Of a stretch of 64,000 nucleotides of DNA, positions 50,828 through 58,569 are shown piece after piece. Both the position numbers and the translations under genes were made by a program. Each line of letters starts with the position of its first letter. The first letter of the stretch is position 1. Under the pieces are notes generated by a model. It was not told where the DNA came from and ran no database searches. It saw nothing but the letters and a program-made list of their open reading frames with translations. This DNA comes from Mesorhizobium sp. L-8-3. GTDB taxonomy: Bacteria > Pseudomonadota > Alphaproteobacteria > Rhizobiales > Rhizobiaceae. The DNA is taken from NCBI RefSeq assembly GCF_016756615.1, contig NZ_AP023262.1, forward strand, positions 1,362,501-1,426,500, given 5' to 3'.

Positions 50828-51691
50828 CTAGCCGAGCGGCTCGCGGCTGAGGAAGCTGGACCGCTCCGCCAGGAAGCGGCGCGGGCTCTTGCCCATGGTT
50901 TTCTTGAACATGGTGATGAAGGCGCTGGGCGTCTCGTAGCCGAGGTCGAGCGAGACCGCCTGCACCGAGGATCCCGCCGACAGGCGCTTCAGCGCAACCA
51001 GGATATGCAGCCGCTGCCGCCAGCGGCCGAACGTCATCCCGGTTTCCTTCAGAACCAGACGCGCGAAGGTGCGCTCGCTCATCGCGTAGCGCGCAGCCAG
51101 CTCCTCCACCGTGCTGCGGTCGCCCGGCTCGTTGAGCAGCGACGCCGCAAGATGCTGAAGACGGCTGTCGGCGGAGATCGGCAGGTACATCTGTTCGGTG
51201 GACATCTGCACCAGCTCGTCGAGCAGCACGCGGCCCAGCCGGCTGGTCGGACCTTCAAGAGGATAAAGCGGCGGAAACACCGCCAGCCGATGGATCAGCT
51301 CGCGCACAAGCGAAGTGATAGTGAAGGTGCAGCAGGTGCTCGGCAGCATGCTCGCCTTCGGGTCGATGAAGACGACGTAGACCTTGCCGTAGTCGGACAC
51401 ACAATTGCTGTGCAGGACGCCGGCGGGAATCCACACCGCGCCCTGCGGCGGCACGATCCACAGGCCGCCCGGCGTCCGGCACATGACCGAGCCGTGCGAG
51501 GCCACGAGGAGCTGGCCCTTCTTGTGGGAGTGCAGCGGAAGCTCGTCGTTGTTCTCGTTCGTTTCGATGCAGAACGAGACGATGGGCCGGTCGAACTGAT
51601 CTGGATCGATCGGATCGTAGTTGATTCGAAGATCCGGCAAATCCATCCGGGCGAACCCGGGATCGAACTCGACTATGGGTGACAGGCGCAT
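50828..51691 (-). CDS. AraC-family regulator with cupin sensor domain
   Basis: 287 residues. An N-terminal cupin (ELPLHSHKKGQLLVASHGSV, about 48-67; GAVWIPAGVLHSNCV) is followed by two HTH units: VEELAARYAMSERTFARLVL (about 203-222) and VQAVSLDLGYETPSAFITMFKKTMGKSPRRFL (about 245-276). This is the arrangement of AraC regulators that sense a small molecule in the cupin. It converges on the liv operon and is its probable regulator. The start at 51691 (MRLSPIVEFDP) is chosen because the upstream extension is arginine-rich and unlike the family. Confidence 0.88.
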   Translation of the reverse strand: MRLSPIVEFDPGFARMDLPDLRINYDPIDPDQFDRPIVSFCIETNENNDELPLHSHKKGQLLVASHGSVMCRTPGGLWIVPPQGAVWIPAGVLHSNCVSDYGKVYVVFIDPKASMLPSTCCTFTITSLVRELIHRLAVFPPLYPLEGPTSRLGRVLLDELVQMSTEQMYLPISADSRLQHLAASLLNEPGDRSTVEELAARYAMSERTFARLVLKETGMTFGRWRQRLHILVALKRLSAGSSVQAVSLDLGYETPSAFITMFKKTMGKSPRRFLAERSSFLSREPLG

Positions 51692-52206
51692 CGCATCCAC
51701 TCGTGATGGCTCAGGTTGTTGTCGTCGGATCAGACCTGCACGGCGCAGTTCGCGACAGAATAGCGCGCCGAAAGATGACCGCCACGGCAAAGTCAAGGCG
51801 GTCCGACTGAAACCCTGCGGCAAAATGGCTGGCGCGCGCCGCAATCGGTGTCCAGCGAGCAGGCCGTGGCGCCGGTCTTCACGCAAAATTGCGCCGGCGC
51901 AGGATCGCGGCCACGCCAGCCATTTTCGTTTGGCGCCCCGAGCCGGCGTCGCTGCGGCGCGCCGCCGATCGCGCACGGGGTGTCCCATGCCTCACGCGCG
52001 TTTTCCGTCTGGCCCAGAATCCGCGCCTCTGCCGCCCCACATGCGGGCGATCCGGTCCGCCGCGCCCCCCGCGGGACGGGTTGTTTTGCCGGATTCGCGG
52101 TCGCGCCTGTCCAGGCCGTGCTTGCTATCGGAACGTCATGTTTTTCGGCAAGATATGCCATGCAACTCAATGCCACGAAGGATGTGCTTCTCTTGGAGTC
52201 CGATCA
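51692..52206. other. intergenic, nothing recognised
   Basis: About 515 bp between the AraC start and the broken E1 gene. It must contain their two divergent promoters. Several short GC-rich inverted repeats occur near 51860-51905, but no gene is recognisable. Confidence 0.45.
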
Positions 52207-52490
52207 ATGACCGTTCACATCGATCCGCCGATCAAAGCGGCCAATCGCAATCGTCCGACCCGGATCACAATGAGACCGCCGATTGGCTGGCGTCTGTCGG
52301 GTCGCTGTATCGCAACGCAGGCGCAGAGCGCGTCCGTTTCATCCTGTCGGCCTTGGACCAGCGCGCCAAGGAACTCGGCGTTCTGTCCGAAGCGCCGCCT
52401 TACTCGCCGTATCGCAACTCGATCCCTAGAGTCGCAGCCGCCCTATTCGGACGACATCGATCCGTCACTCCAGGGGCAGCACTTCCGACC
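52207..52490 (+). pseudogene. N-terminal remnant of a pyruvate-dehydrogenase-type E1
   Basis: Three pieces in shifting frames match the start of a homodimeric E1 (AceE) protein: MTVHIDPPIKAANRN, then DPDHNETADWLASVGSLYRN and ERVRFILSALDQRAKELG through YSPYRNSIP, then ESQPPYSDDIDPSLQ. Two frameshifts (near 52250 and near 52430) break it. It stops where the Lrp gene begins on the other strand, so only the N-terminal region of about 80 codons survives. GGAG lies 9 bp before the ATG. Confidence 0.8.
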
Positions 52491-52920
52491 GCTTGACTTG
52501 GCCGAGGGCGAAGCTCGTCTCGATAGAAGCGACGCCGTCGAGACGGGTAAGCTTCTGCTTGAGGAAGCGCTCATAGGCTTCGAGATCACGCGCGACGATG
52601 CGCATTAAATAGTCGCGCTGACCCGTCATGAGGTAACAGTCGACGACTTCCGGCCATCGCGCCACGGCCTCGGCGAAGCGGTCGAGATCCTCCTCGCGCT
52701 GGCGTTCCAGCTTGATGGAGGCGAAGGCGCTGATCGGCAGGCCGACCTTGGTCTGGTCCACAACGGCCGTGTAGCCCTTGATGATGCGGTCGCGCTCCAG
52801 ATTGCGCACGCGCCGCGCACAAGGCGATTGCGACAGGCCGACTCGATCGGCCAAGTCGGCGACCGTCATCTTCCCGTCCGCCTGAAGCGCCCTGATGATC
52901 TTCTTGTCGATGGCATCCAT
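52465..52920 (-). CDS. Lrp/AsnC-family regulator
   Basis: 151 residues, full length. HTH domain: MDAIDKKIIRALQADGKM and VADLADRVGLSQSPCARRVR (about 20-39). Ligand-binding RAM domain: VVDCYLMTGQRDYLMRIVARDLEAYE (about 91-116). The start is 137 bp from the divergent E1 gene, the layout of an Lrp-type activator next to its target, as in the mde (methionine/2-oxobutyrate) system of Pseudomonas. Its 3' end overlaps the remnant E1 by about 25 bp. Confidence 0.9.
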   Translation of the reverse strand: MDAIDKKIIRALQADGKMTVADLADRVGLSQSPCARRVRNLERDRIIKGYTAVVDQTKVGLPISAFASIKLERQREEDLDRFAEAVARWPEVVDCYLMTGQRDYLMRIVARDLEAYERFLKQKLTRLDGVASIETSFALGQVKRSEVLPLE

Positions 52921-53056
52921 GACGACACTTAGCTCGTTCTTCTGCACGTCAGCGGCATCGTGGTGATTTCGGCCAATTCTCCGCAATATGCAATTCGAAA
53001 TTGGTCGGTCTCGCCTGCGGAAACATCCTAAGCTCGCTTCAGCGTGGAGGTTTCCG

Positions 53057-55537
53057 ATGAGCGACGACGAGATTCTGGCCGTACTGGAAAAGAAGGTTCT
53101 GTGGCTGGCGACGTGGATGATCCACAACGCCAACCATCTGCGCGACAGCGCGGACGGCTTGAAGGTCGGCGGCCACCAAGCCTCGACAGCATCGCTCGCG
53201 ACCATCATGACGGCGCTCTATTTCTCTGTCCTGCGGCCCGAGGATCGCGTCGCCGTCAAACCGCACGCCAGCCCGATCTTCCATGCGATCCAGTATCTGC
53301 TGGGAAACCAGTCGCTGGACAAGATGAAGAATTTCCGCGGCTACAAGGGCGTCCAGTCCTATCCGTCGCGCACGAAGGACATCGACGATGTCGACTTCTC
53401 GACCGGCTCGGTCGGGCTGGGCGTCGCGCAGACCCTGTTTTCCTCGCTCGTGCAGGACTACGTCCATGCCAAGGGGTGGGCCGCCGATTTGCCGGAAGGC
53501 AAGATGGTGGCGCTGATCGGCGATGCCGAAATGGACGAGGGCAACATATTCGAAGCCTTGATGGAAGGCTGGAAGCATGGCCTGCGCAACACCTGGTGGG
53601 TCGTCGACTACAACCGGCAAAGCCTGGACGCGGTGATCCGCGAGGGGTTGTGGGAGCGCTTCGACGCCATCTTCCGCAGTTTCGGCTGGGACGTCGTCGT
53701 GCTCAAGTACGGCAGCCTGCAGAAGGCTGCCTTCGCGGAGCCGGGCGGAGAACGCCTGCGCGACTGGATAGACAGTTGCCCCAACCAGCTCTATTCCGCG
53801 CTCACCTTCCAGGGCGGGGCCGCATGGCGCAAGCGCCTGATGGACGATCTCGGCGACCAGGGGCCGGTTTCGCGCCTGATCGAGAAGCGCAGCGACGCAG
53901 AACTCGCCCAACTCATGGGAAATCTCGGCGGACACGACCTGCCCTCCATCCTCGACGCATTCCGGCAGGCGCGCGAACACGACCGCCCGGTCTGCTTCAT
54001 CGCCTACACGATCAAGGGCTTCGGCCTGCCGCTCGCCGGCCACAAGGACAACCACGCTGGCCTGATGACGCCGTTGCAGGTGGCGGCGCTGTGCGAGGCG
54101 ATGCAGGTCCGCGAGGGGCGGGAATGGCAACCCTTCGAGGGGCTGGACATCCCGGAGGCCAAACTGCGCGCCTTCCTCGAGGCGGCGCCCTTCGTCCAAA
54201 AGGGTACGCGGCGCTACGCAGCTCCCGCGGTCGACGTGCCCGAAGAGCTCGCCTACGGCGCGCAGCCGTCCATGTCCACCCAGCAGGGTTTCGGGCTGCT
54301 GATGCACGAGATCGGCAAGTCCGAAACGCAGTTCGCACGCCGCGTCGTCACCACCTCGCCCGATGTCACGGTCTCGACTAATCTCGGCGCCTGGGTCAAC
54401 CGCCGCGGCCTGTTCGCCAAGGAGCAGATGACGGACCTGTTCAAGGCGGAGAAGATCCCGTCCACCTACAACTGGACCTTCTCGCCGGATGGCCAGCACA
54501 TGGAACTCGGCATCGCCGAGATGAACCTGTTCATCATGTTGTCAGCGCTCGGCCTGTCGCATTCTGTCTTCGGTGAGCGCCTGCTACCGGTCGGCACGCT
54601 CTACGACCCCTTCATCGAGCGCGGCCTCGATGCGCTCAACTATGCCTGCTACCAGGACGCGCGCTTCATGCTGGTAGCCACGCCGTCCGGAATCTCGCTG
54701 GCGCCGGAGGGAGGCGCCCACCAATCGATCGCAACTCCGCTCATCGGCATGGCGCAGGATGGCCTGGCGAGCTTCGAACCGGCGTTTGTGGACGAGCTCG
54801 CCGTGATGATGCGCTGGGCCTTCGAATACATGCAGCGCTCGGGCGACCAGAAGCCGGATGAAACGACATGGCTGCGCGACGCCACCGGCGGCTCGGTCTA
54901 TCTGCGGCTTTCCACCCGCTCCATCGAGCGGCCGCGCCGGGAGATGACGCCGGCGCTGAGGCAGGACATCATTAACGGCGCCTACTGGATGCGCAAGCCC
55001 GGACCGAATGCGCAGGTGGTGGTGGCCTATACCGGCGTCATGGCGCCGGAGGCGATCGAAGCGGTGGGGCTAATGGGCGAGGACCGGCGCGACGTCGGAC
55101 TGCTCGCCATCACGTCGGCCGACCGCCTCAATGCGGGCTGGACCGCGGCGCAACGCGCCCGCGAGGCCGGGCTCGCCTATGCCAGCAGCCATATCGAGCG
55201 CCTGATGGCGGATATCCCCTCGCATTGCGGCATCGTCACCGTCATCGACGGTCACCCCGCGACGCTCGCCTGGTTGGGTTCCGTCCACGGCCACCGGACG
55301 CGCTCCCTGGGCGTCGAGCATTTTGGGCAGACCGGCACGCTTGCCGACCTCTATCACCATTTCGGTATCGACGCGCAAGGGATCGTCAAAGCGGCGCAGA
55401 CGCTCACGCCCGGCAGACCCGTCCGCCACCTCAGGGCGGTGTCGCCCTTGGCAGGATCGCCGGCTGGACCAGCCCGAACGCTTTGTCGTGCAGTTGGAGA
55501 TCTTGAGACCGGTATCGGACAAAGGACATGCCAATAA
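53057..55537 (+). CDS. homodimeric E1 2-oxoacid dehydrogenase (AceE/MdeB-like)
   Basis: 826 residues. Thiamine-diphosphate site: HASPIFHAIQYLLGNQ (about 75) and GDAEMDEGNIFEALMEG with NRQSLD (about 156-195), plus transketolase-type regions in the second half (MELGIAEMNLFIMLSALGLS, about 480). It decarboxylates a 2-oxoacid and passes the acyl group to an E2. Compared with canonical AceE it lacks the first ~75 residues, and such shorter forms include 2-oxobutyrate-type dehydrogenases. The Lrp gene opposite supports an amino-acid-catabolic role. The start at 53057 follows GTGGAGG; a longer frame from 52988 is less likely. The last ~30 residues after VRHLRAVS look unlike the family, so the 3' end may be altered. 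No E2 or E3 gene is in the window. Confidence 0.85.
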   Translation: MSDDEILAVLEKKVLWLATWMIHNANHLRDSADGLKVGGHQASTASLATIMTALYFSVLRPEDRVAVKPHASPIFHAIQYLLGNQSLDKMKNFRGYKGVQSYPSRTKDIDDVDFSTGSVGLGVAQTLFSSLVQDYVHAKGWAADLPEGKMVALIGDAEMDEGNIFEALMEGWKHGLRNTWWVVDYNRQSLDAVIREGLWERFDAIFRSFGWDVVVLKYGSLQKAAFAEPGGERLRDWIDSCPNQLYSALTFQGGAAWRKRLMDDLGDQGPVSRLIEKRSDAELAQLMGNLGGHDLPSILDAFRQAREHDRPVCFIAYTIKGFGLPLAGHKDNHAGLMTPLQVAALCEAMQVREGREWQPFEGLDIPEAKLRAFLEAAPFVQKGTRRYAAPAVDVPEELAYGAQPSMSTQQGFGLLMHEIGKSETQFARRVVTTSPDVTVSTNLGAWVNRRGLFAKEQMTDLFKAEKIPSTYNWTFSPDGQHMELGIAEMNLFIMLSALGLSHSVFGERLLPVGTLYDPFIERGLDALNYACYQDARFMLVATPSGISLAPEGGAHQSIATPLIGMAQDGLASFEPAFVDELAVMMRWAFEYMQRSGDQKPDETTWLRDATGGSVYLRLSTRSIERPRREMTPALRQDIINGAYWMRKPGPNAQVVVAYTGVMAPEAIEAVGLMGEDRRDVGLLAITSADRLNAGWTAAQRAREAGLAYASSHIERLMADIPSHCGIVTVIDGHPATLAWLGSVHGHRTRSLGVEHFGQTGTLADLYHHFGIDAQGIVKAAQTLTPGRPVRHLRAVSPLAGSPAGPARTLCRAVGDLETGIGQRTCQ

Positions 55538-56015
55538 TCACCGAAATTGCGGATCTCAAGGGCGACTACAGGCGGCGGACAGGCGGCAGCGGAGAGCGGA
55601 TCCTAGACTGAGCAGACATTCCACGAGAACATATCTGAGTTCAAGGAAATCCGGTTCCGGCAGCGAGGTGGCAGTGGATATATCTGACCGTATCCTTGCT
55701 CCGAAATGATCGGCCACGAGGGCCGCGCCGTGCCGTAGTAGCGAACCGGCGCAACTCCGTAGACGGGAGGATGCATCGCTTTCGGCCGGGCAGGAGGCGT
55801 TTCGATATGGCGCCGGGAGAACTCGCGCCCCGGCTACGAGCCAACCCTCAAACGCAACAATATGGCCTCGGTGAGCACGAACGTCCTCTACTTAGAAATG
55901 GTGCTCTCCCGAACGTGGAGCAGACGCTCCGCAGACTAATTACCTTCTTTAGTCTGCGGTGCTCTGTTAAGTCCTTGAAAGATTCGCGCGCCGAACGACA
56001 TGAAACGGTTCTTCC
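55538..56015. other. non-coding DNA between the E1 gene and the ISL3 remnant
   Basis: About 480 bp with no recognisable gene. It contains the hairpin at 55929-55959 that matches the one after tRNA-Arg copy 1. Confidence 0.45.
55929..55959 (+). terminator. hairpin with the tRNA-Arg-associated stem core
   Basis: CCGCAGACTAA (55929-55939) and TTAGTCTGCGG (55949-55959) form a perfect 11-bp stem. The core CGCAGACTAA/TTAGTCTGCG is the same as at 5830-5858, suggesting this point was once also adjacent to a tRNA-Arg 3' end. Confidence 0.55.
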
Positions 56016-56400
56016 TCACTTTGTGTGGCGCGATGGCAGCATTCGTGCCCTCAGCAATTCGGGGCCTGCCCTGCCGTACATTGCGCGCTTGAGGATCTTG
56101 AGGCGGTTAATCTGGCCTTCGGCCTGTCCGTTGCTCCAGGGCAGCTCAATGGCGTTGTTGACGGCATCGATGTCTCTGCGCAAAACACGGGCGAACCGCA
56201 TGATCGGAACGAGTTCGGAGTCGATTGCATCGTCGATCCACGCGTCCAGTGGTGCCGATCTCTTGCTGCGAAGGATGCCGTTGAAGCGCATCGCCAGGCG
56301 TCGCATCTCGGCGAAAGCGCCAGATCCCTGCTTCAGGGCACCGACCTTCCTTGCCTGCCGCGCTGTGACCAGGCCTCGCGGCTTGATGCACAGCCCCGTG
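56016..56400 (-). pseudogene. ISL3-family transposase, C-terminal remnant
   Basis: The final part of an ISL3-type transposase: AEMRRLAMRFNGILRS, AIELPWSNGQAEGQINRLK (the conserved end block) and LKRAMYGRAGPELLRARML. The N-terminal zinc finger and most of the DDE domain are missing. The frame runs upstream into the antisense of tRNA-Arg copy 3, which is not coding. Confidence 0.8.
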
Positions 56401-56453
56401 GCAACCACCTGTGAGATCGCACGGCCGGTGTCCGGATCTCGAACAGGTTCCAA

Positions 56454-56499
56454 ACTGCGAATCTGGGGATCAGGAGTTCGAATCTCTTCGGACGCGCCA
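56454..56499 (+). repeat. tRNA-Arg 3' fragment, attachment-site copy 3 (diverged)
   Basis: 46 bp with 43 matches to copies 1 and 2 (ACTGCGAATCTGGGG start, CGGACGCGCCA end). The differences fall in the anticodon loop, the variable loop and the acceptor strand, so it probably came from a tRNA-Arg of a different strain or has decayed. It marks the left end of the integrative element that continues to the window edge. Confidence 0.8.
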
Positions 56500-56751
56500 C
56501 TTAACAAACGGAAATCACTTAATTTTCTGCCCTCGCCGTAATGGCTCCCCAGCATAGCAATCCATCTTAGTCTGGGGTTTTTCACCCTATGGGCACGAAG
56601 GGCATCAGCACCGACAGCGCATGAATCCGAATTCTTTGTCGTGGGTGGTGGCGGTTGGAGGATGATTTATGGGGGAATGCCTTCCCCCTGGCCGGCGCCG
56701 CGGTCGCCGACACCCCCCCTTCTGCGGGGAGCGTCCCGCAACGCCCCCTTT
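56500..56751 (+). other. non-coding left end of the integrative element, hairpin-rich
   Basis: About 250 bp between attachment copy 3 and the ardC leader, also conserved after copy 2 (31724-31987). It holds a terminator-like hairpin (CCCCAG near 56548 with CTGGGG near 56571, then TTTTT) and a perfect 7-bp hairpin GGGGGAA-TGCC-TTCCCCC at 56671-56688. Conservation of a non-coding region with such hairpins could mean a regulatory region or an origin of transfer; neither is shown. Confidence 0.5.
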
Positions 56752-56835
56752 AGAGTGAGAGGTCGGCCCGATTTCCCGTGACGGGTTGAGGGCCGGAGGA
56801 AAGGCTTCCGGCGCCCGTCGCGGAGACAATCCCCG
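56752..56835 (+). promoter_or_regulatory. structured 5' leader of the ardC-like gene
   Basis: Starts with GAGTGAGAG, then a basal helix CCGTGACGGG (56776-56785) with CCCGTCGCGG (56814-56823), 10 bp with one G-U, enclosing an inner helix GCCGGAGG (56792-56799) with CTTCCGGC (56805-56812). The likely Shine-Dalgarno GGAG (56822-56825) overlaps the end of the basal helix, so folding would hide it. The same arrangement occurs before the parB-like gene. Confidence 0.65.
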
Positions 56836-57798
56836 ATGGCCAGACTTGACCGCAGCGCTCGCGCCGGTTCGGCTCGCACGAGCCTTTACGACGACATCAC
56901 CAACAAGATCATCGCCGAATTGGAGGAAGGCCGTGTGCCCTGGGTCCAGCCCTGGGGCACGTCTGCTGCGAAAGCACCGCTCGGCCTGCCGAAGAACGCC
57001 GCTACTTCCCGCAGCTACAGCGGCATCAACATCCTCATTCTCTGGGGAGCCGTCACGCAACATCATTTCCCCAGTCAGGGCTGGCTCACCTTTCGCCAAG
57101 CCCTCGCGCTCGGCGGCAACGTCATGAAGGGCGAGCGCGGCACCACCGTCGTCTATGCCGACCGCTTCACGCCTGAGGACGAGAAGAAACGCGCCCGTGA
57201 GACCGGCGAGGAAGCGCAGGCGATCCCCTTCCTAAAGCGCTTCACCGTATTCAACACGGCGCAGTGCGAAAACCTGTCCGAGGAGATCGAGGCTGCCGCG
57301 CCGCCTCCGCCGTCCGGCCTAATCGAGCCGAAGGTCGAGGCGCTCATCAAAGCGACCGGCATCGACTTCCGTATTGGTGGCGATCGCGCCTACTTCGATG
57401 TCCTGAACAACTATGTTCAGGTCCCTCCGCCCCAAGCCTATTTCGAGCCGATCAACTGGCACCGTACGGTGCTCCACGAGGTCGGTCGCGCCAGCGGCCA
57501 TGACACGCGTCTCGGCCGAGACCTGGGCGGTTCCTTTGGTTCGAAGCGCTATTTTGTCGAAGAGATTGTCGCCGAGCTTTCGAGCGCCTTCTGCTGCGCG
57601 ACGCTTGGAATCACACCTACGGTGCGACATAGCGATTACATCGGCGCGTGGATCGACACGATGCGCGAGGATAACCGCGTCATCTTCCGGGCCGCTTCTC
57701 AGGCCAGCAAGGCAGCCGACTGGATTCTCTCCTTCCTCCCATCGGACGAGCAGCCGGCCATTGAGGACGAAACCATCATCGACAGGAGGGCGGCATGA
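56836..57798 (+). CDS. ArdC-like protein (ssDNA-binding N-terminus, zincin-like C-terminus)
   Basis: 320 residues. The N-terminal domain (about 10-130; SLYDDITNKIIAELEEG, VPWVQPWG, RSYSGINILILW) is the ArdC/TraC-1-type ssDNA-binding domain. The C-terminal part (about 170-310) is the zincin-like metallopeptidase domain. ArdC proteins protect incoming DNA from host restriction after conjugation. The zinc motif HExxH reads HEVGR at residues 214-218, with arginine in place of the second zinc-binding histidine (a one-base change), so the peptidase site may be inactive. The stop overlaps the DUF2958 start. First gene of an element operon. Confidence 0.88.
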   Translation: MARLDRSARAGSARTSLYDDITNKIIAELEEGRVPWVQPWGTSAAKAPLGLPKNAATSRSYSGINILILWGAVTQHHFPSQGWLTFRQALALGGNVMKGERGTTVVYADRFTPEDEKKRARETGEEAQAIPFLKRFTVFNTAQCENLSEEIEAAAPPPPSGLIEPKVEALIKATGIDFRIGGDRAYFDVLNNYVQVPPPQAYFEPINWHRTVLHEVGRASGHDTRLGRDLGGSFGSKRYFVEEIVAELSSAFCCATLGITPTVRHSDYIGAWIDTMREDNRVIFRAASQASKAADWILSFLPSDEQPAIEDETIIDRRAA

Positions 57799-58199
57799 TC
57801 CTCTTAACCGACGAGCTGCGCGAGCAGCTTCTCGCCAATGGTCGCCAGCGCGATGTCGATCATGTACCGGTGGTCAAGTTCTTCAATCCGCTCGGCGATG
57901 GCATCTGGCTCGCGACCGAACTGGATGCAGACGGCGATACGCTCTACGGCCTCGCCGATATCGGCGAACCCGAGCTTGGCGGTTTTTCGCTCGAGGAGAT
58001 GGCGTCGATCAGCCTGCCCTTCGGCATGGGGATCGAGCGCGACATCCTCTTCACCGGTGATTTCCCGATCTCGGTCTGGGCAGAGGCCGCGCGCCAGGCC
58101 GGCAGCATTTGCGCGGCCGAGCGCGTGCTGTACGCCGCGGCTCGCTCCAGGCGTCAATCCGAGCAAGCCGGCCCGGAGGAGCGCCATGATGAACCGTGA
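57795..58199 (+). CDS. DUF2958-domain protein
   Basis: 134 residues: MILLTDELREQLLANG, VVKFFNPLGDGIWLATELDADGDTLYGLADIGEPELG and MGIERDILF are the DUF2958 hallmarks. The function is not established; the family is nearly always found beside ArdC-like genes on mobile elements. ATGA overlap with the ardC-like stop indicates one operon. Confidence 0.88.
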   Translation: MILLTDELREQLLANGRQRDVDHVPVVKFFNPLGDGIWLATELDADGDTLYGLADIGEPELGGFSLEEMASISLPFGMGIERDILFTGDFPISVWAEAARQAGSICAAERVLYAAARSRRQSEQAGPEERHDEP

Positions 58200-58347
58200 G
58201 CACCCGCGTGCAGCGCTCACGCGTATGGAATACTGCTTGGCGGAAACTCGTCAAAACCTCGCCCTTGTCGAGTGTCGGCCTTGCGATCGCGCGGAGGCAG
58301 AGACCATCGTCGACGCCCGAAGTCGCGGTGATATCATCGCCACATGA
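58186..58347 (+). CDS. small hypothetical protein
   Basis: 53 residues, MMNREHPRAALTRMEYCLAE onward, preceded by CCCGGAGGAGCGCC and overlapping the DUF2958 stop by 14 bp. It has two cysteines and a helical pattern but no recognisable domain. Its position, good ribosome binding site and overlap with the next gene by ATGA make a real gene likely. Confidence 0.6.
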   Translation: MMNREHPRAALTRMEYCLAETRQNLALVECRPCDRAEAETIVDARSRGDIIAT

Positions 58348-58526
58348 GCCGATGGACCGGCGCCGACGAGGCGGAATACCGACGCATCCTTGACCGCATG
58401 ACCGATGCCACGCAAGCCGAGCTCGACCGCCTTCGCCGCAAGGCAGAGCGGCAGAGCGATGCCATCGATCCCCTGCGGTGCAAATATCGCATCAACGAGG
58501 AGCGGCCCTGGCTTTTCGTGTTGTGA
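58344..58526 (+). CDS. small hypothetical protein, helical
   Basis: 60 residues, MSRWTGADEAEYRRILDRMT then a probable coiled helix (AELDRLRRKAERQ) and a basic end. Its ATG overlaps the previous stop. No domain is recognised. Probably the last gene of the ardC operon. Confidence 0.6.
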   Translation: MSRWTGADEAEYRRILDRMTDATQAELDRLRRKAERQSDAIDPLRCKYRINEERPWLFVL

Positions 58527-58569
58527 CCGTTGCGACAGACGGCTGCGCCGGAGCTACCGGCGCAGCCGA

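Noticed and set aside
55538..55709. Short frames after the E1 gene as an E2 component
   Set aside because: No lipoyl or acyltransferase motif; the frames are short and basic.
56016..56585. Full 189-residue protein running through tRNA-Arg copy 3
   Set aside because: The segment with EIRTPDPQIRSLEPV is the antisense of the tRNA fragment; only the ISL3 C-terminus is real.
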